A stretch of DNA of 64,000 nt. It comes from Verrucomicrobiaceae bacterium (GTDB lineage: Bacteria; Verrucomicrobiota; Verrucomicrobiia; Verrucomicrobiales; Verrucomicrobiaceae). Each line of letters begins with the position of its first letter. Positions within the stretch are counted from its first letter, which is position 1. The notes under the pieces are model-generated. The model did not search any database. It was given only the letters and a program-made list of their open reading frames with translations, and was not told the origin of the DNA. A program made the position numbers and the translations under genes. The DNA lies in NCBI GenBank assembly GCA_016713245.1, contig JADJPM010000004.1, forward strand, positions 1,488,001-1,552,000, written 5' to 3'. Positions 8,021 through 15,479 of this stretch are shown here, one piece after another.

Positions 8021-9416
8021 TGTCCCTCAGCACATTCCCATGCACATCGGTGAGCCGCAGATCGCGACCACTGAAGCGGTAGGTGAGCTGTTCGTGGTCG
8101 ATGCCCATGAGGTGAAGCACGGTCGCCCACATGTCATAGACGGTGCAGGCGTTTTCGATGGCGTGGTAACCGAAGTCATCCGTGGCACCGTAGATGTGGC
8201 CGGGTTTGATGCCGCCGCCGGCCATCCAAATGGTGAAACCGTAGGGATTGTGATCGCGACCATCGGTGCCTTGGGCGAAGGGCGTGCGGCCAAACTCGCC
8301 TGCCCAAACGACGAGGGTGCTGTCGAGAAGGCCGCGTGATTTGAGGTCTTTGATGAGCGCAGCGATGGGCTGATCGACCTGTCGGGCCATGTTCCCGTGG
8401 CCTTTTTTGATTTCGCCGTGCTGATCCCACGGATTGGGGCCTTGTCCGGCTCCGATCTTCTGCGGCAGGCAGCTCAACTCGATGAAACGCACGCCTCGTT
8501 CGACCAAACGACGCGCAAGCAGGCACTGCTGGCCGTAGGCTGCGGTGGTGGTGCCGGTTTGGTCGATGCCGTAGAGCTTTTGAGTCGCGGCGGATTCGCC
8601 GGAGAGGTCGCAGAGCTCGGGGACGGCGTATTGCATGCGCCAGGCGAGTTCGTAGTTCGCGATGGCGGCTTCCACATGCGTGTCGTGCTGCGTGGTGGCG
8701 GCAAAGCTTCGGTCCATCGCGTTGATAAAGTCGAGTCGCTTGCGTTGAGTGGCGAATGGCTCCTGCGGGCGGATGTTTTTCACCGCTTCGGCTTCATCGA
8801 CCTTGATGATGGAGGCCTGATGCTGGGCGGGAAGGTATCCGCTGCTGAACAAGCCGACGCCGCCATGCGGCACGCTGGCACCGCCACTTTGCAGCACGAT
8901 GTAGCCCGGAAGATCACGCGACTCGGTGCCGAGGCCGTAGCTGGCCCACGCTCCGGCACTGGGGTAGCCGACGAAGGGAAAGCCGCTGTGCATGAAGAAA
9001 TTACCCTGCGCATGCTCGCTGAACTTTGCCGTCATGCTGCGGATCACGCACAACTCATCCGCCACCGTGGCCATGTGCGGAAAGAGGTCGCTCACCGGCA
9101 TGCCGCACTGGCCGTGGCGCTTGTAGGCCCAATGCGCGGGCTGGACGGTGCCATTGTTGTTGAACTGCGTCTTTTTCACCTCGCCGGGCATCGGCTTGCC
9201 CGCGTATTTTTCGAGCAGCGGCTTCGGATCGAAGGAGTCGAGGTGCGAAACGCCGCCGCTCATGTAGCAAAAGATCACGCTGCGTGCCTTCGGTGCAAAA
9301 CGCTTCGCCCGATGCACCATCGGCGTCTCCGCCTGTATCAAACCCGCCAACGCCGCCATCCCAAAGCCCGTGGAGGCTTGGGCGAGCAGATCGCGGCGTG
9401 AAAGGTGTGGCTGCAT
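8010..9416 (-). CDS. DUF1501 Tat-exported protein (copy A)
   Basis: Protein of 468 aa in the DUF1501 family, related to the sulfatase/alkaline-phosphatase fold. The family is typical of Planctomycetes and Verrucomicrobia, and its reaction is not known. The N terminus MQPHLSRRDLLAQAS is a twin-arginine signal. Conserved blocks follow: SVIFCYMSGGVSHLDSFDPK, LPGYIVLQSGGASVPHGG, and VVWAGEFGRTPFAQG ahead of DHNPYGFTIWMAGGGIK. I start at the ATG at 9416, not further upstream, because that ATG shares a base with the stop of copy B (TGATG), which implies translational coupling. It is a tandem paralogue of copy B. Its 3' end runs 11 bases into the convergent peptidase gene. Confidence 0.9.
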   Translation of the reverse strand: MQPHLSRRDLLAQASTGFGMAALAGLIQAETPMVHRAKRFAPKARSVIFCYMSGGVSHLDSFDPKPLLEKYAGKPMPGEVKKTQFNNNGTVQPAHWAYKRHGQCGMPVSDLFPHMATVADELCVIRSMTAKFSEHAQGNFFMHSGFPFVGYPSAGAWASYGLGTESRDLPGYIVLQSGGASVPHGGVGLFSSGYLPAQHQASIIKVDEAEAVKNIRPQEPFATQRKRLDFINAMDRSFAATTQHDTHVEAAIANYELAWRMQYAVPELCDLSGESAATQKLYGIDQTGTTTAAYGQQCLLARRLVERGVRFIELSCLPQKIGAGQGPNPWDQHGEIKKGHGNMARQVDQPIAALIKDLKSRGLLDSTLVVWAGEFGRTPFAQGTDGRDHNPYGFTIWMAGGGIKPGHIYGATDDFGYHAIENACTVYDMWATVLHLMGIDHEQLTYRFSGRDLRLTDVHGNVLRDIIA

Positions 9417-10897
9417 CAGGCAATGATGTCGCGCAGGATGTTGCCATGCACGTCGGTAAGCCGCAGATCGCGGCCGCCGAAGCGGTAGGTGAGTTGTTCG
9501 TGGTCGATGCCCATTTGATGGAGCACGGTGGCCCACATGTCATAGACGGTGCAGACGTTCTCAGTGGCGTTGTAGCCGAACTCATCGGTCGCGCCGTAGA
9601 TGTGGCCGCCTTTGACGCCGCCACCGGCCATCCAAACGGTGAAGCCATAGGGATTGTGGTCGCGGCCGTTGGTGCCTTGGGCGAAGGGTGTGCGACCGAA
9701 CTCACCGGCCCAGACGATGAGGGTGCTGTCGAGCAGGCCGCGGGCTTTGAGGTCCTTGATGAGCGCGGCGATGGGCTGGTCGATCTGGTTCGCCATCTTG
9801 CCGTGGCCTTCTTTGATCGCGCCGTGATGGTCCCAAGGATTGGCCGCATTGCCGCCGCCGAGGTTGTAGGCCAGTGTGCTGAGTTCGATGAATCGCACGC
9901 CGCGTTCGACGAGTCGCCGCGCGAGCAGGCACTGGCGGGCGTAGGCGGCTTTTTTCGGCTCGGGATCGTCGAGGCCGTAGAGTTTTTGCGTTGCCTCGGT
10001 CTCGCCGGAGATGTCGCAAAGGTCGGGCACGGCGGCCTGCATGCGCCAAGCCATCTCATAGTTCGAAATGGCGGCCTCAACGTGCATGTCGTGCTGCGAG
10101 GCGCTGGCAAAGCGCTGGTCCATCGAGCCGATGAAGTCGAGCTGGCGGCGCTGGAGGTCGTGCGGCTGACGCGGGCGAATGTTGGCGACGGCTTCGGCCT
10201 CGTCGGCCTTCACGATGCTGGCCTGATGCTGCGCGGGCAGGAAGCCATTGCTGAAAAGGCCCACGCCGCCGTGTGGCGTGGCCGCGCCACCGCTTTGCAG
10301 CACGACGTAGCCGGGCAGATCGCGAGATTCACTGCCGAGGCCGTAGCTGGTCCAAGCTCCGGCGCTGGGGAAGCCGAGAAAGGGAAAGCCGGAGTGCATG
10401 AAGAAATTTCCCTGCGCATGCTCGCTGAACTTCGCGGTCATGCTGCGGAGCTGGCAGATGTCGTCGATCACGCCGCCGATCTGCGGGAAGAGGTCGCTCA
10501 CCTCGATGCCGGACTGGCCGTAGGGTTTGAAGTCCCAATGCGAGGGCTGGACGGTGCCGTTGTTGTTGAACTGCGTCTTTTTCACCGCCACCGGCATCGG
10601 CTTGCCTTCGAATTTCTTGAGCATCGGCTTGTGATCGAAGGAATCGACGTGGGATACGCCGCCGCTCATGTAGAGGAAGATGACGCTGCGGGCCTTCGGC
10701 GCGAAACGCTTCGCGCGATGCACGAGCGCTGCTTGGGACTCTTCTTGCATCAAGCCAGCAAGAGCGGCCATGCCGAAGCCCGTGGAGGCGCGGGAGAGGA
10801 GGGCGCGGCGGCTGTAGCTTCGATTGGCAATCAAAGCCGCTGGGTGATTGGGATTCGACTGCCAGTCGAATCTACGAGAAGTGGCTGAAGCTTTCAT
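9416..10897 (-). CDS. DUF1501 Tat-exported protein (copy B)
   Basis: Up to 493 aa, first gene of the DUF1501 pair. It has the same blocks as copy A: twin-arginine SYSRRALLSRAS, SVIFLYMSGGVSHVDSFD, and VVWAGEFGRTPFAQG with a Val/Ile difference. The DNA of the two genes is clearly homologous throughout, so this is a tandem duplication. The start is uncertain. The ATG at 10897 gives about 27 extra residues before the Tat motif, and part of that extension is encoded by a perfect palindrome (10852-10872), so a downstream TTG just before IANRSYSRR is possible. In related genomes DUF1501 genes usually neighbour a PSD1 cytochrome gene. Here that gene lies upstream on the same strand, but a plus-strand Uma2 gene and a repeat element intervene. 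Confidence 0.88.
   Translation of the reverse strand: MKASATSRRFDWQSNPNHPAALIANRSYSRRALLSRASTGFGMAALAGLMQEESQAALVHRAKRFAPKARSVIFLYMSGGVSHVDSFDHKPMLKKFEGKPMPVAVKKTQFNNNGTVQPSHWDFKPYGQSGIEVSDLFPQIGGVIDDICQLRSMTAKFSEHAQGNFFMHSGFPFLGFPSAGAWTSYGLGSESRDLPGYVVLQSGGAATPHGGVGLFSNGFLPAQHQASIVKADEAEAVANIRPRQPHDLQRRQLDFIGSMDQRFASASQHDMHVEAAISNYEMAWRMQAAVPDLCDISGETEATQKLYGLDDPEPKKAAYARQCLLARRLVERGVRFIELSTLAYNLGGGNAANPWDHHGAIKEGHGKMANQIDQPIAALIKDLKARGLLDSTLIVWAGEFGRTPFAQGTNGRDHNPYGFTVWMAGGGVKGGHIYGATDEFGYNATENVCTVYDMWATVLHQMGIDHEQLTYRFGGRDLRLTDVHGNILRDIIA
10852..10872. repeat. Perfect 10-bp inverted repeat in the DUF1501 5' end
   Basis: GATTCGACTG-C-CAGTCGAATC is a perfect palindrome with a 1-base centre. 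It lies within the first codons of the annotated DUF1501 copy B. A second, imperfect palindrome (CTTCGATTG-G-CAATCAAAG) lies about 20 bases to the left. It may be a dispersed repeat that marks the true upstream boundary of the gene, or a regulatory hairpin. Confidence 0.6.
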
Positions 10898-10950
10898 GAG
10901 AGGGAGAATTGAAAGTTGCGGGAATCCTTTGGTGCTGGCATCCTTGGGGT

Positions 10951-11433
10951 ATGCGCACCTGGAAAGAAATTTGCGAAGATCCGACCTTGCAGGACCTGCC
11001 CTACAAGATCGAAACGAATCGTTTTAACCAAATCGTCATGAGTCCTGCATCCAACTGGCACGGAGGCTTTCAGTCTGAAATCGGAGCCATTCTTCGTGAG
11101 AAGCTCAAGGGTGGTCGTGTGATCACCGAATGTGCGGTCGAAACCTCGGACGGCGTAAAGGTGCCCGATGTGGCTTGGATTTCTGATGACCGGCTTCGCC
11201 CGCATCGCCGTTCTGCTTCGATGCCCATCGCACCGGAAATCTGTGTGGAGGTGCGTTCCTACTCCAACAGCGTCGTTGAGATGATGGGCAAGATGCAGCT
11301 CTACTTTGCTCGTGGTGCCGAGGAGGTCTGGTTTTGCGATGAAGACGGCAACATGACCTTCTACCAGCATGATGTTCCAGAGGCGACGACCTCGAAGCTC
11401 TGCCCGGACTTTCCGGTGAAGTTTGAGTGGTGA
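10951..11433 (+). CDS. Uma2 family endonuclease-like protein
   Basis: Protein of 160 aa in the Uma2 (DUF820) family, which has a PD-(D/E)XK-type nuclease fold. Family members are multiplied in Cyanobacteria, Planctomycetes and Verrucomicrobia, and their function is unknown. Visible blocks are VKVPDVAWIS near residue 70, where the Asp matches the family's acidic position, APEICVEVRSYSNS, then an alpha helix with KMQLYFARGAEEVWFCDEDG. I start at the ATG at 10951 (MRTWKEICEDP); a TTG further up would overlap the 5' region of the divergent DUF1501 gene. It is divergent from the DUF1501 pair and splits it from the PSD1 gene, and it is followed at once by a mobile-looking repeat. A second Uma2 gene lies at 43630-44262. 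Confidence 0.82.
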   Translation: MRTWKEICEDPTLQDLPYKIETNRFNQIVMSPASNWHGGFQSEIGAILREKLKGGRVITECAVETSDGVKVPDVAWISDDRLRPHRRSASMPIAPEICVEVRSYSNSVVEMMGKMQLYFARGAEEVWFCDEDGNMTFYQHDVPEATTSKLCPDFPVKFEW

Positions 11434-11446
11434 GATGGCGGTAGCC

Positions 11447-11635
11447 TTTGGACTGCGGTCCCGCATGCGGGACTGCCGCTTTTCGTAAGCCAGCCCTGCT
11501 GGCGCTGAAGGCCGAGCGGTGTTCGCCATCAGCAGAGTATTACTCCCAAAGAAGGAGGTCATTCCGATAGCGATGCCGTCCACCCGGCAGCAGGGCTGCC
11601 ACATCCGAAAGCGGCAGCAGGCTGCCGCAGTCCAA
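11447..11635. mobile_element. REPIN/MITE-like element
   Basis: A 189-bp non-coding segment bounded by inverted arms of about 30-40 bp. The left arm (11447-11485) reads TTTGGACTGCGG, a 14-bp perfect palindrome TCCCGCATGCGGGA, then CTGCCGCTTTTCG. The right arm (11606-11635) is the reverse complement of the outer parts, CCGAAAGCGGCAG ... GCCGCAGTCCAA. Inner complementary blocks (CCAGCCCTGCTGGC and GGCAGCAGGGCTGCC) also pair. This is what a REP doublet (REPIN) or small MITE looks like. It has no ORF and lies between a Uma2 gene and the PSD1 stop codon. Whether other copies exist in the genome cannot be seen from this window. Confidence 0.65.
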
Positions 11636-11663
11636 GTAGCTGGCGCGATGGTTGGGAGTGCTT

Positions 11664-14600
11664 TCATCGAAGATAGATGAACTCTTTGAGGTTGATCAGC
11701 GACTGCGCGAGGCTGGTCCATGCTTGCACTTTCGGATCGTCAGTGCTTGTCGCCGTGCGAGCGGCTTCGAGGGCTGAATTGATTGCATCGCGTTGGGATT
11801 GCAGTGTTGTGAGTTGCTGGCGCTGAGGCTCCGTGAGAGCGGCGAGGATGTCGGATTCGCGAATCGTATTGGCTTCGATGGTGGCGGTTTTGGCGATCTC
11901 GTCGGGTGTGAGGGCGCGGTCGTAGAGGCGGGCGCGGTAGATGCGGCCGTGGAGGCCGTGGTTGCCGCTGGGTTTGGCGTGGCGACAGCCGAGGAGGATC
12001 TGGCTCTCGTTGGATTCGAAGGTGGCACCGGGGGCTTTGCGGTAGGTGCGGCCGTAGGGTTGGCCATCGCGGTAGCCGCGGATGGTGCCGTCGGCTTGAT
12101 AGACGACGGCGACATGCACGGGACGTGTGGCGGCTTCGGTCTCGGCGGGGCCTTCGAAGAGTTCGCTGCGCTCGAAGAAGTTGCTGCCGGCGACCCAATG
12201 CGCGGGTGTTTTTTCGGCAAAGACGAGTGAATCGAACAAGCCGCCATCCTTGTGCTGCACGGTGATGACGCCGCCGCCTTGCTGTTTGAGGTCATCGAGC
12301 TGCACCCAGGCTTCGAGAGTCTTGGCGGTGAGAGTTTTTGGCAACGAACCGCTTTCGGCCATGGACTGGCCATCGACGACGAGGGCTCCGTTTTCGAGAC
12401 GGGCATTGCCGGTGAGCTTGAGCGGGAGTTTGCCACGGGTGTCGTTGAGGTCATCAAAGGTCCATTCGGCGAGTGGGGAAGGGACGGAAGAGACCGAAGC
12501 GACGGAAGGGAGGTCTTTGAGGAGTTTTTGGCGGGCGGGCTCAAGGATGGCGGTGATCTGGCGATTGAGAGTGGCGAGCTGGTTTTCTTGCTGGGTGAGC
12601 TTTTGGGCTTCTTGGGCGCTTTCGGCTTGGAGGGAGGTCAGGTAGGCCCGGCTTTGGTTGATCTCGTCGTCGGTGGCTTCGCGGGAAAAAGCCTCGCGGA
12701 ACATCTGGCGGATGCGGAGGTCGTCGGGGCGATTTTTGTCGTCGTTGAGGGTGCGCAGGGCCCAACTGCGTGCCCAGTTGATGACGTTGGGATCGTTGAG
12801 CAAGGTCAGCGATTGGGCGGGGACGTTGGTGGAGTCGCGTTTGCCGCGAGTGGCGAAGGGAACGGGTGTGTCGAAGGTGGTGAGGAGCGGAGCGAGGGCG
12901 TTGCGGATGACTTTGACGTAGATGCTGCGTCGCTCATCGCCGCTGCCGACGGATTCGCCGTAGAGGGTGGAATCGAGTTTTCCGGAGAGGGTGACGATGG
13001 AGTCGCGGATGGCCTCGGCTTCGAGGCGGCGGGTGCTCCAGTGGCTGAGGAGCTTGTTTTCGGGATCGCTGGCGTTGCTGCCGGAGGCTCGTTGGAAGGT
13101 CTTCGACATCAACATGTCGCGAAGGAGGCTCTTGATGCTGCCGCCGGAGTCGATGAAGCGCTGGGCGAGGAAGTCGAGCAACTCGGGATGCGTCGGGATG
13201 TCGCCAAGTTTGCCGAAGTTATCGACGCTGGCGACGATGCCGCGGCCGAAGACGTGATGCCAGAGGCGGTTCACGATGACGCGAGCGGTGAGCGGGTTGT
13301 TCTTCATGTCCGCCATGCGTTCGGCGAGTTCAAGACGGCCGCTTTGTTTCGTGGTGAAGGGTTTTGGATCTAGCGCTTCGAGGAAACGACGCGAGACGAG
13401 CTCGGCGGGCTGTTTGTGGTCGCCGCGGACGAAGAGCGGGGCGTCTTTGGCATCGGCCTCGATGACGCCAGGGACGCGGGTGGGCAGGGGGAGCTTGGCT
13501 TCGAGGTCAGAGTAGCGGCGGAGGAGTGGCGTGATGGAGTCGAGGGAGAGCTGTTTGGATTGGATGAGGGCGTCGAGGGACTCGGCGTCGGCATCGGTGA
13601 GGGTGTTGGATTGCCAGGCGGTGATGAGCTGAGATGGGGATGCGGACGAGGGCGTCCGCGCTCCTGGTGGCTTCGCGTCTTTGGTGATGACGGCGTCGTT
13701 GAGGATGAACCAGGAGGGGGAGTCCGCTTTGTATTCTGCGGGCATGTCGGCAGCGGTGGTGAGCTGGAGGAAGATTTCGTCTCCTTTCCAGAATTCGAGG
13801 TCGAGGCTGCGCCAGCCGAGTTTTTCGTCTTTGGGGTCTTTGAGCTCGATTGCCTTGTGAATGGTGCCGGTGCGTGGGTAGTTCTGCACGACGTATTTGG
13901 CCTTCACTCCGCCGTTTCCAGCGACGCGGAACCAGAGTGTGCCGCCTTCGCACTTGAAGCGGTCGGAGAAGAGGACGGCGCGGTCTTTTTGAGTGAGGGG
14001 GCTGGAGAGGTAGCCGCTGGGGTGGATGCGGATGCCTTTTTCGGTGAGGGTGAAGGTGCCGGCTGGGCTATGGGGGAGGCCGTGGAAGGTGAAGGCGGGC
14101 TTTGAGGGGGACTGGATTGACGGTGTTGACCTTGTTGACGGGAACTGGGAGAGCCAGGTGGTGATGAGAGTGGCTTTGATCTCGGTTTTGAGTTTTTGGA
14201 GTTCGGCGCGGATGGCATCGCCGGTGCCGGGGGCGTTGGCGTCGATGACGGCGGGGTGGGTGCTGGTGAAGATGCCGTAGAGGGCGTAGAAGTCGGTCTG
14301 GCTGATGGCGTCGAACTTGTGGTTGTGGCAGCGGGCGCAGCTCACGGTGAGGGCCTGGAAGGCCTTCGTGACGGTGTCGATTTGGTTGTCGGTGAAGGTG
14401 ACCATTTCATCGAGCGAATCGACCGGCGAGAAGCCATGCAGCACCATGCGAAGCTGCGCGATGCCGATGGCGCTTTCGTTGAGGCCGTTCTTGAGACGTG
14501 GCTTTGGAAGCAAGTCTCCGGCAATGGCTTCTTTGACGAGCTGGGGATAGGGAACGTCGTCGTTGAAGGCGCGGATGAGGTAGTCGCGGTAACGGTAGGC

Positions 14601-15479
14601 GTAAGGGATGGCGGGATCGCCTTCGGAACCGTAGGACTCGGCGTAGCGGACCCAGTCCATGAAGTGGCGGGCCCATTTTTCGCCGTAGGCGGGGCTGGCG
14701 AGAAGGGCATCAACTGTGTTTTCGAGAGAAGACAATGAGACCGGGAGATGGGGAGACAATGAGATGGAATTCTCCCGGTCTCCCTGTCTGATTGTCTCCT
14801 TGTCTGATTGTCTCGGAGGTAGGCCGGTGAGGATGTAGCTGATGCGGCGAGCGAGCGTGGCGGCATCTGCGGGTGGCGCGGCGGGGATGTTTTGTTTCTT
14901 CAGTTCGGCGTCGATGAAGTCGTCGATGGAAGCCGTTTCAGGTTTCAGGTTTGAAGTTTCATGTTGGGCTGAACCTGAAACTTGAGACTTGGAACTTGAA
15001 ACTCGGATCGGTTGAAACGCCCACCACTCATTCTTCCGGCGTGCGAGCGTGGCGGACCAGGCGGTTTCTTTTTCGATCTGTTCTTTGCTCGGTGGGGCAT
15101 CGCGGGGATCGGGAGCACCTTCGAGGATCCATTGCTCGAAGTCGGCGAGGGCCTTGGCGTCGAGCTTGGCGCCGTTTTTGGGCATTTTGAGGTCTTCGTG
15201 CTCGTGGCGGAGGGTTTGGAGGAGGAGGGAGTTTTGCGGGTCGCCGGGTTTGATGGCATCGCCGGAGTCGCCGCCGGCTTGCCAGCCGGGGCGGGAGTCG
15301 AGGACGAGGCCGCCTTTTTGCTTGGTGGCGGTGCTGTGGCATTCGTAGCACTCCTGCGCGAGGATGGGGCGGATGCGAGACTCGAAGAAGTCGAGTTGTT
15401 GAGGTGTTGGTGGGGACTCGGATTTGCCGCAGAGGGGCAGAGGGGCAAGGAGCGCAGAGATGAAGAAGAGCTTTTTCAT
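11664..15479 (-). CDS. PSD1-type cytochrome-domain protein with LamG domain
   Basis: Exported protein of 1271 aa. In order: a signal peptide (MKKLFFISALLAPLPL); a cytochrome-c-like domain with heme motif CYECH near residue 45; DUF1549 with a second CxxCH (CARCHNHKFD near 385); DUF1553 with ARVIVNRLWHHVFGRGIV near 740; a LamG/concanavalin-like domain (AEWTFDD near 1005 to RLYDRALTPDEI near 1195); and the usual DUF1553 ending NLKEFIYLR. The LamG domain is therefore inserted just before the DUF1553 C terminus. The function of PSD1 proteins is unknown; they usually pair with DUF1501 proteins. The ATG overlaps the stop of the upstream IclR gene (ATGA), so the two are coupled. Five short-word repeat arrays lie in frame in the signal peptide and linkers. 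Confidence 0.93.
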   Translation of the reverse strand: MKKLFFISALLAPLPLCGKSESPPTPQQLDFFESRIRPILAQECYECHSTATKQKGGLVLDSRPGWQAGGDSGDAIKPGDPQNSLLLQTLRHEHEDLKMPKNGAKLDAKALADFEQWILEGAPDPRDAPPSKEQIEKETAWSATLARRKNEWWAFQPIRVSSSKSQVSGSAQHETSNLKPETASIDDFIDAELKKQNIPAAPPADAATLARRISYILTGLPPRQSDKETIRQGDRENSISLSPHLPVSLSSLENTVDALLASPAYGEKWARHFMDWVRYAESYGSEGDPAIPYAYRYRDYLIRAFNDDVPYPQLVKEAIAGDLLPKPRLKNGLNESAIGIAQLRMVLHGFSPVDSLDEMVTFTDNQIDTVTKAFQALTVSCARCHNHKFDAISQTDFYALYGIFTSTHPAVIDANAPGTGDAIRAELQKLKTEIKATLITTWLSQFPSTRSTPSIQSPSKPAFTFHGLPHSPAGTFTLTEKGIRIHPSGYLSSPLTQKDRAVLFSDRFKCEGGTLWFRVAGNGGVKAKYVVQNYPRTGTIHKAIELKDPKDEKLGWRSLDLEFWKGDEIFLQLTTAADMPAEYKADSPSWFILNDAVITKDAKPPGARTPSSASPSQLITAWQSNTLTDADAESLDALIQSKQLSLDSITPLLRRYSDLEAKLPLPTRVPGVIEADAKDAPLFVRGDHKQPAELVSRRFLEALDPKPFTTKQSGRLELAERMADMKNNPLTARVIVNRLWHHVFGRGIVASVDNFGKLGDIPTHPELLDFLAQRFIDSGGSIKSLLRDMLMSKTFQRASGSNASDPENKLLSHWSTRRLEAEAIRDSIVTLSGKLDSTLYGESVGSGDERRSIYVKVIRNALAPLLTTFDTPVPFATRGKRDSTNVPAQSLTLLNDPNVINWARSWALRTLNDDKNRPDDLRIRQMFREAFSREATDDEINQSRAYLTSLQAESAQEAQKLTQQENQLATLNRQITAILEPARQKLLKDLPSVASVSSVPSPLAEWTFDDLNDTRGKLPLKLTGNARLENGALVVDGQSMAESGSLPKTLTAKTLEAWVQLDDLKQQGGGVITVQHKDGGLFDSLVFAEKTPAHWVAGSNFFERSELFEGPAETEAATRPVHVAVVYQADGTIRGYRDGQPYGRTYRKAPGATFESNESQILLGCRHAKPSGNHGLHGRIYRARLYDRALTPDEIAKTATIEANTIRESDILAALTEPQRQQLTTLQSQRDAINSALEAARTATSTDDPKVQAWTSLAQSLINLKEFIYLR
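12481..12515. repeat. Period-9 GGGACGGAA words inside the PSD1 gene
   Basis: GGGACGGAA, GAGACCGAA, GCGACGGAA and GGGAGGTCT follow one another with an exact 9-bp period. The array lies in frame between DUF1553 and LamG and encodes a Ser/Val/Pro-rich linker near residues 988-1000. Confidence 0.6.
14116..14142. repeat. Period-9 TTGACGGT words inside the PSD1 gene
   Basis: ATTGACGGT, GTTGACCTT and GTTGACGGG are three 9-mers in frame in a linker near residues 446-454. The same 9-mers recur in the intergenic array at 17901-17936, about 3.8 kb away. Confidence 0.6.
14727..14815. repeat. Inverted GAGAC-word arrays inside the PSD1 gene
   Basis: The left half repeats GACAATGAGA- and GGGAGA-type words. 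After a TGGAATTC centre the right half repeats their complements (TCTCCCGGTCTCC, TGTCTGATTGTCTC twice). The array is translated into an Arg/Asp/Ser-rich linker near residues 221-251 that interrupts the DUF1549 region. Confidence 0.65.
14932..15004. repeat. Inverted TTTCAGG-word arrays inside the PSD1 gene
   Basis: TTTCAGGTTTCAGGTTTGAAG and related words are followed, after a short TGTTGGGCT centre, by CCTGAAACTTGAGAC- and GGAACTTGAAAC-type complements. The array lies in frame as a Ser/Gln/Lys-rich linker at residues 158-182, between the cytochrome and DUF1549 domains. Confidence 0.65.
15428..15461. repeat. GCAGAGGGG-word array in the PSD1 signal peptide
   Basis: CGCAGAGGGG, CAGAGGGGC, AAGGAGC and GCAGAGATG words in a row. 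They encode the hydrophobic core of the signal peptide (residues 6-17). The array is less clear than the others and could be chance low complexity. Confidence 0.4.

Noticed and set aside
9284..10888. Plus-strand frame of 534 codons over the DUF1501 genes
   Set aside because: Antisense shadow; the minus-strand proteins have clear conserved blocks and a Tat signal.
12252..13373. Plus-strand frame inside the PSD1 gene
   Set aside because: Gly/Glu/Val-rich reverse reading of DUF1553 with no motif.
14727..15004. In-gene repeats considered as frameshift scars that break the PSD1 gene
   Set aside because: The frame stays open through every array and conserved domains continue on both sides.
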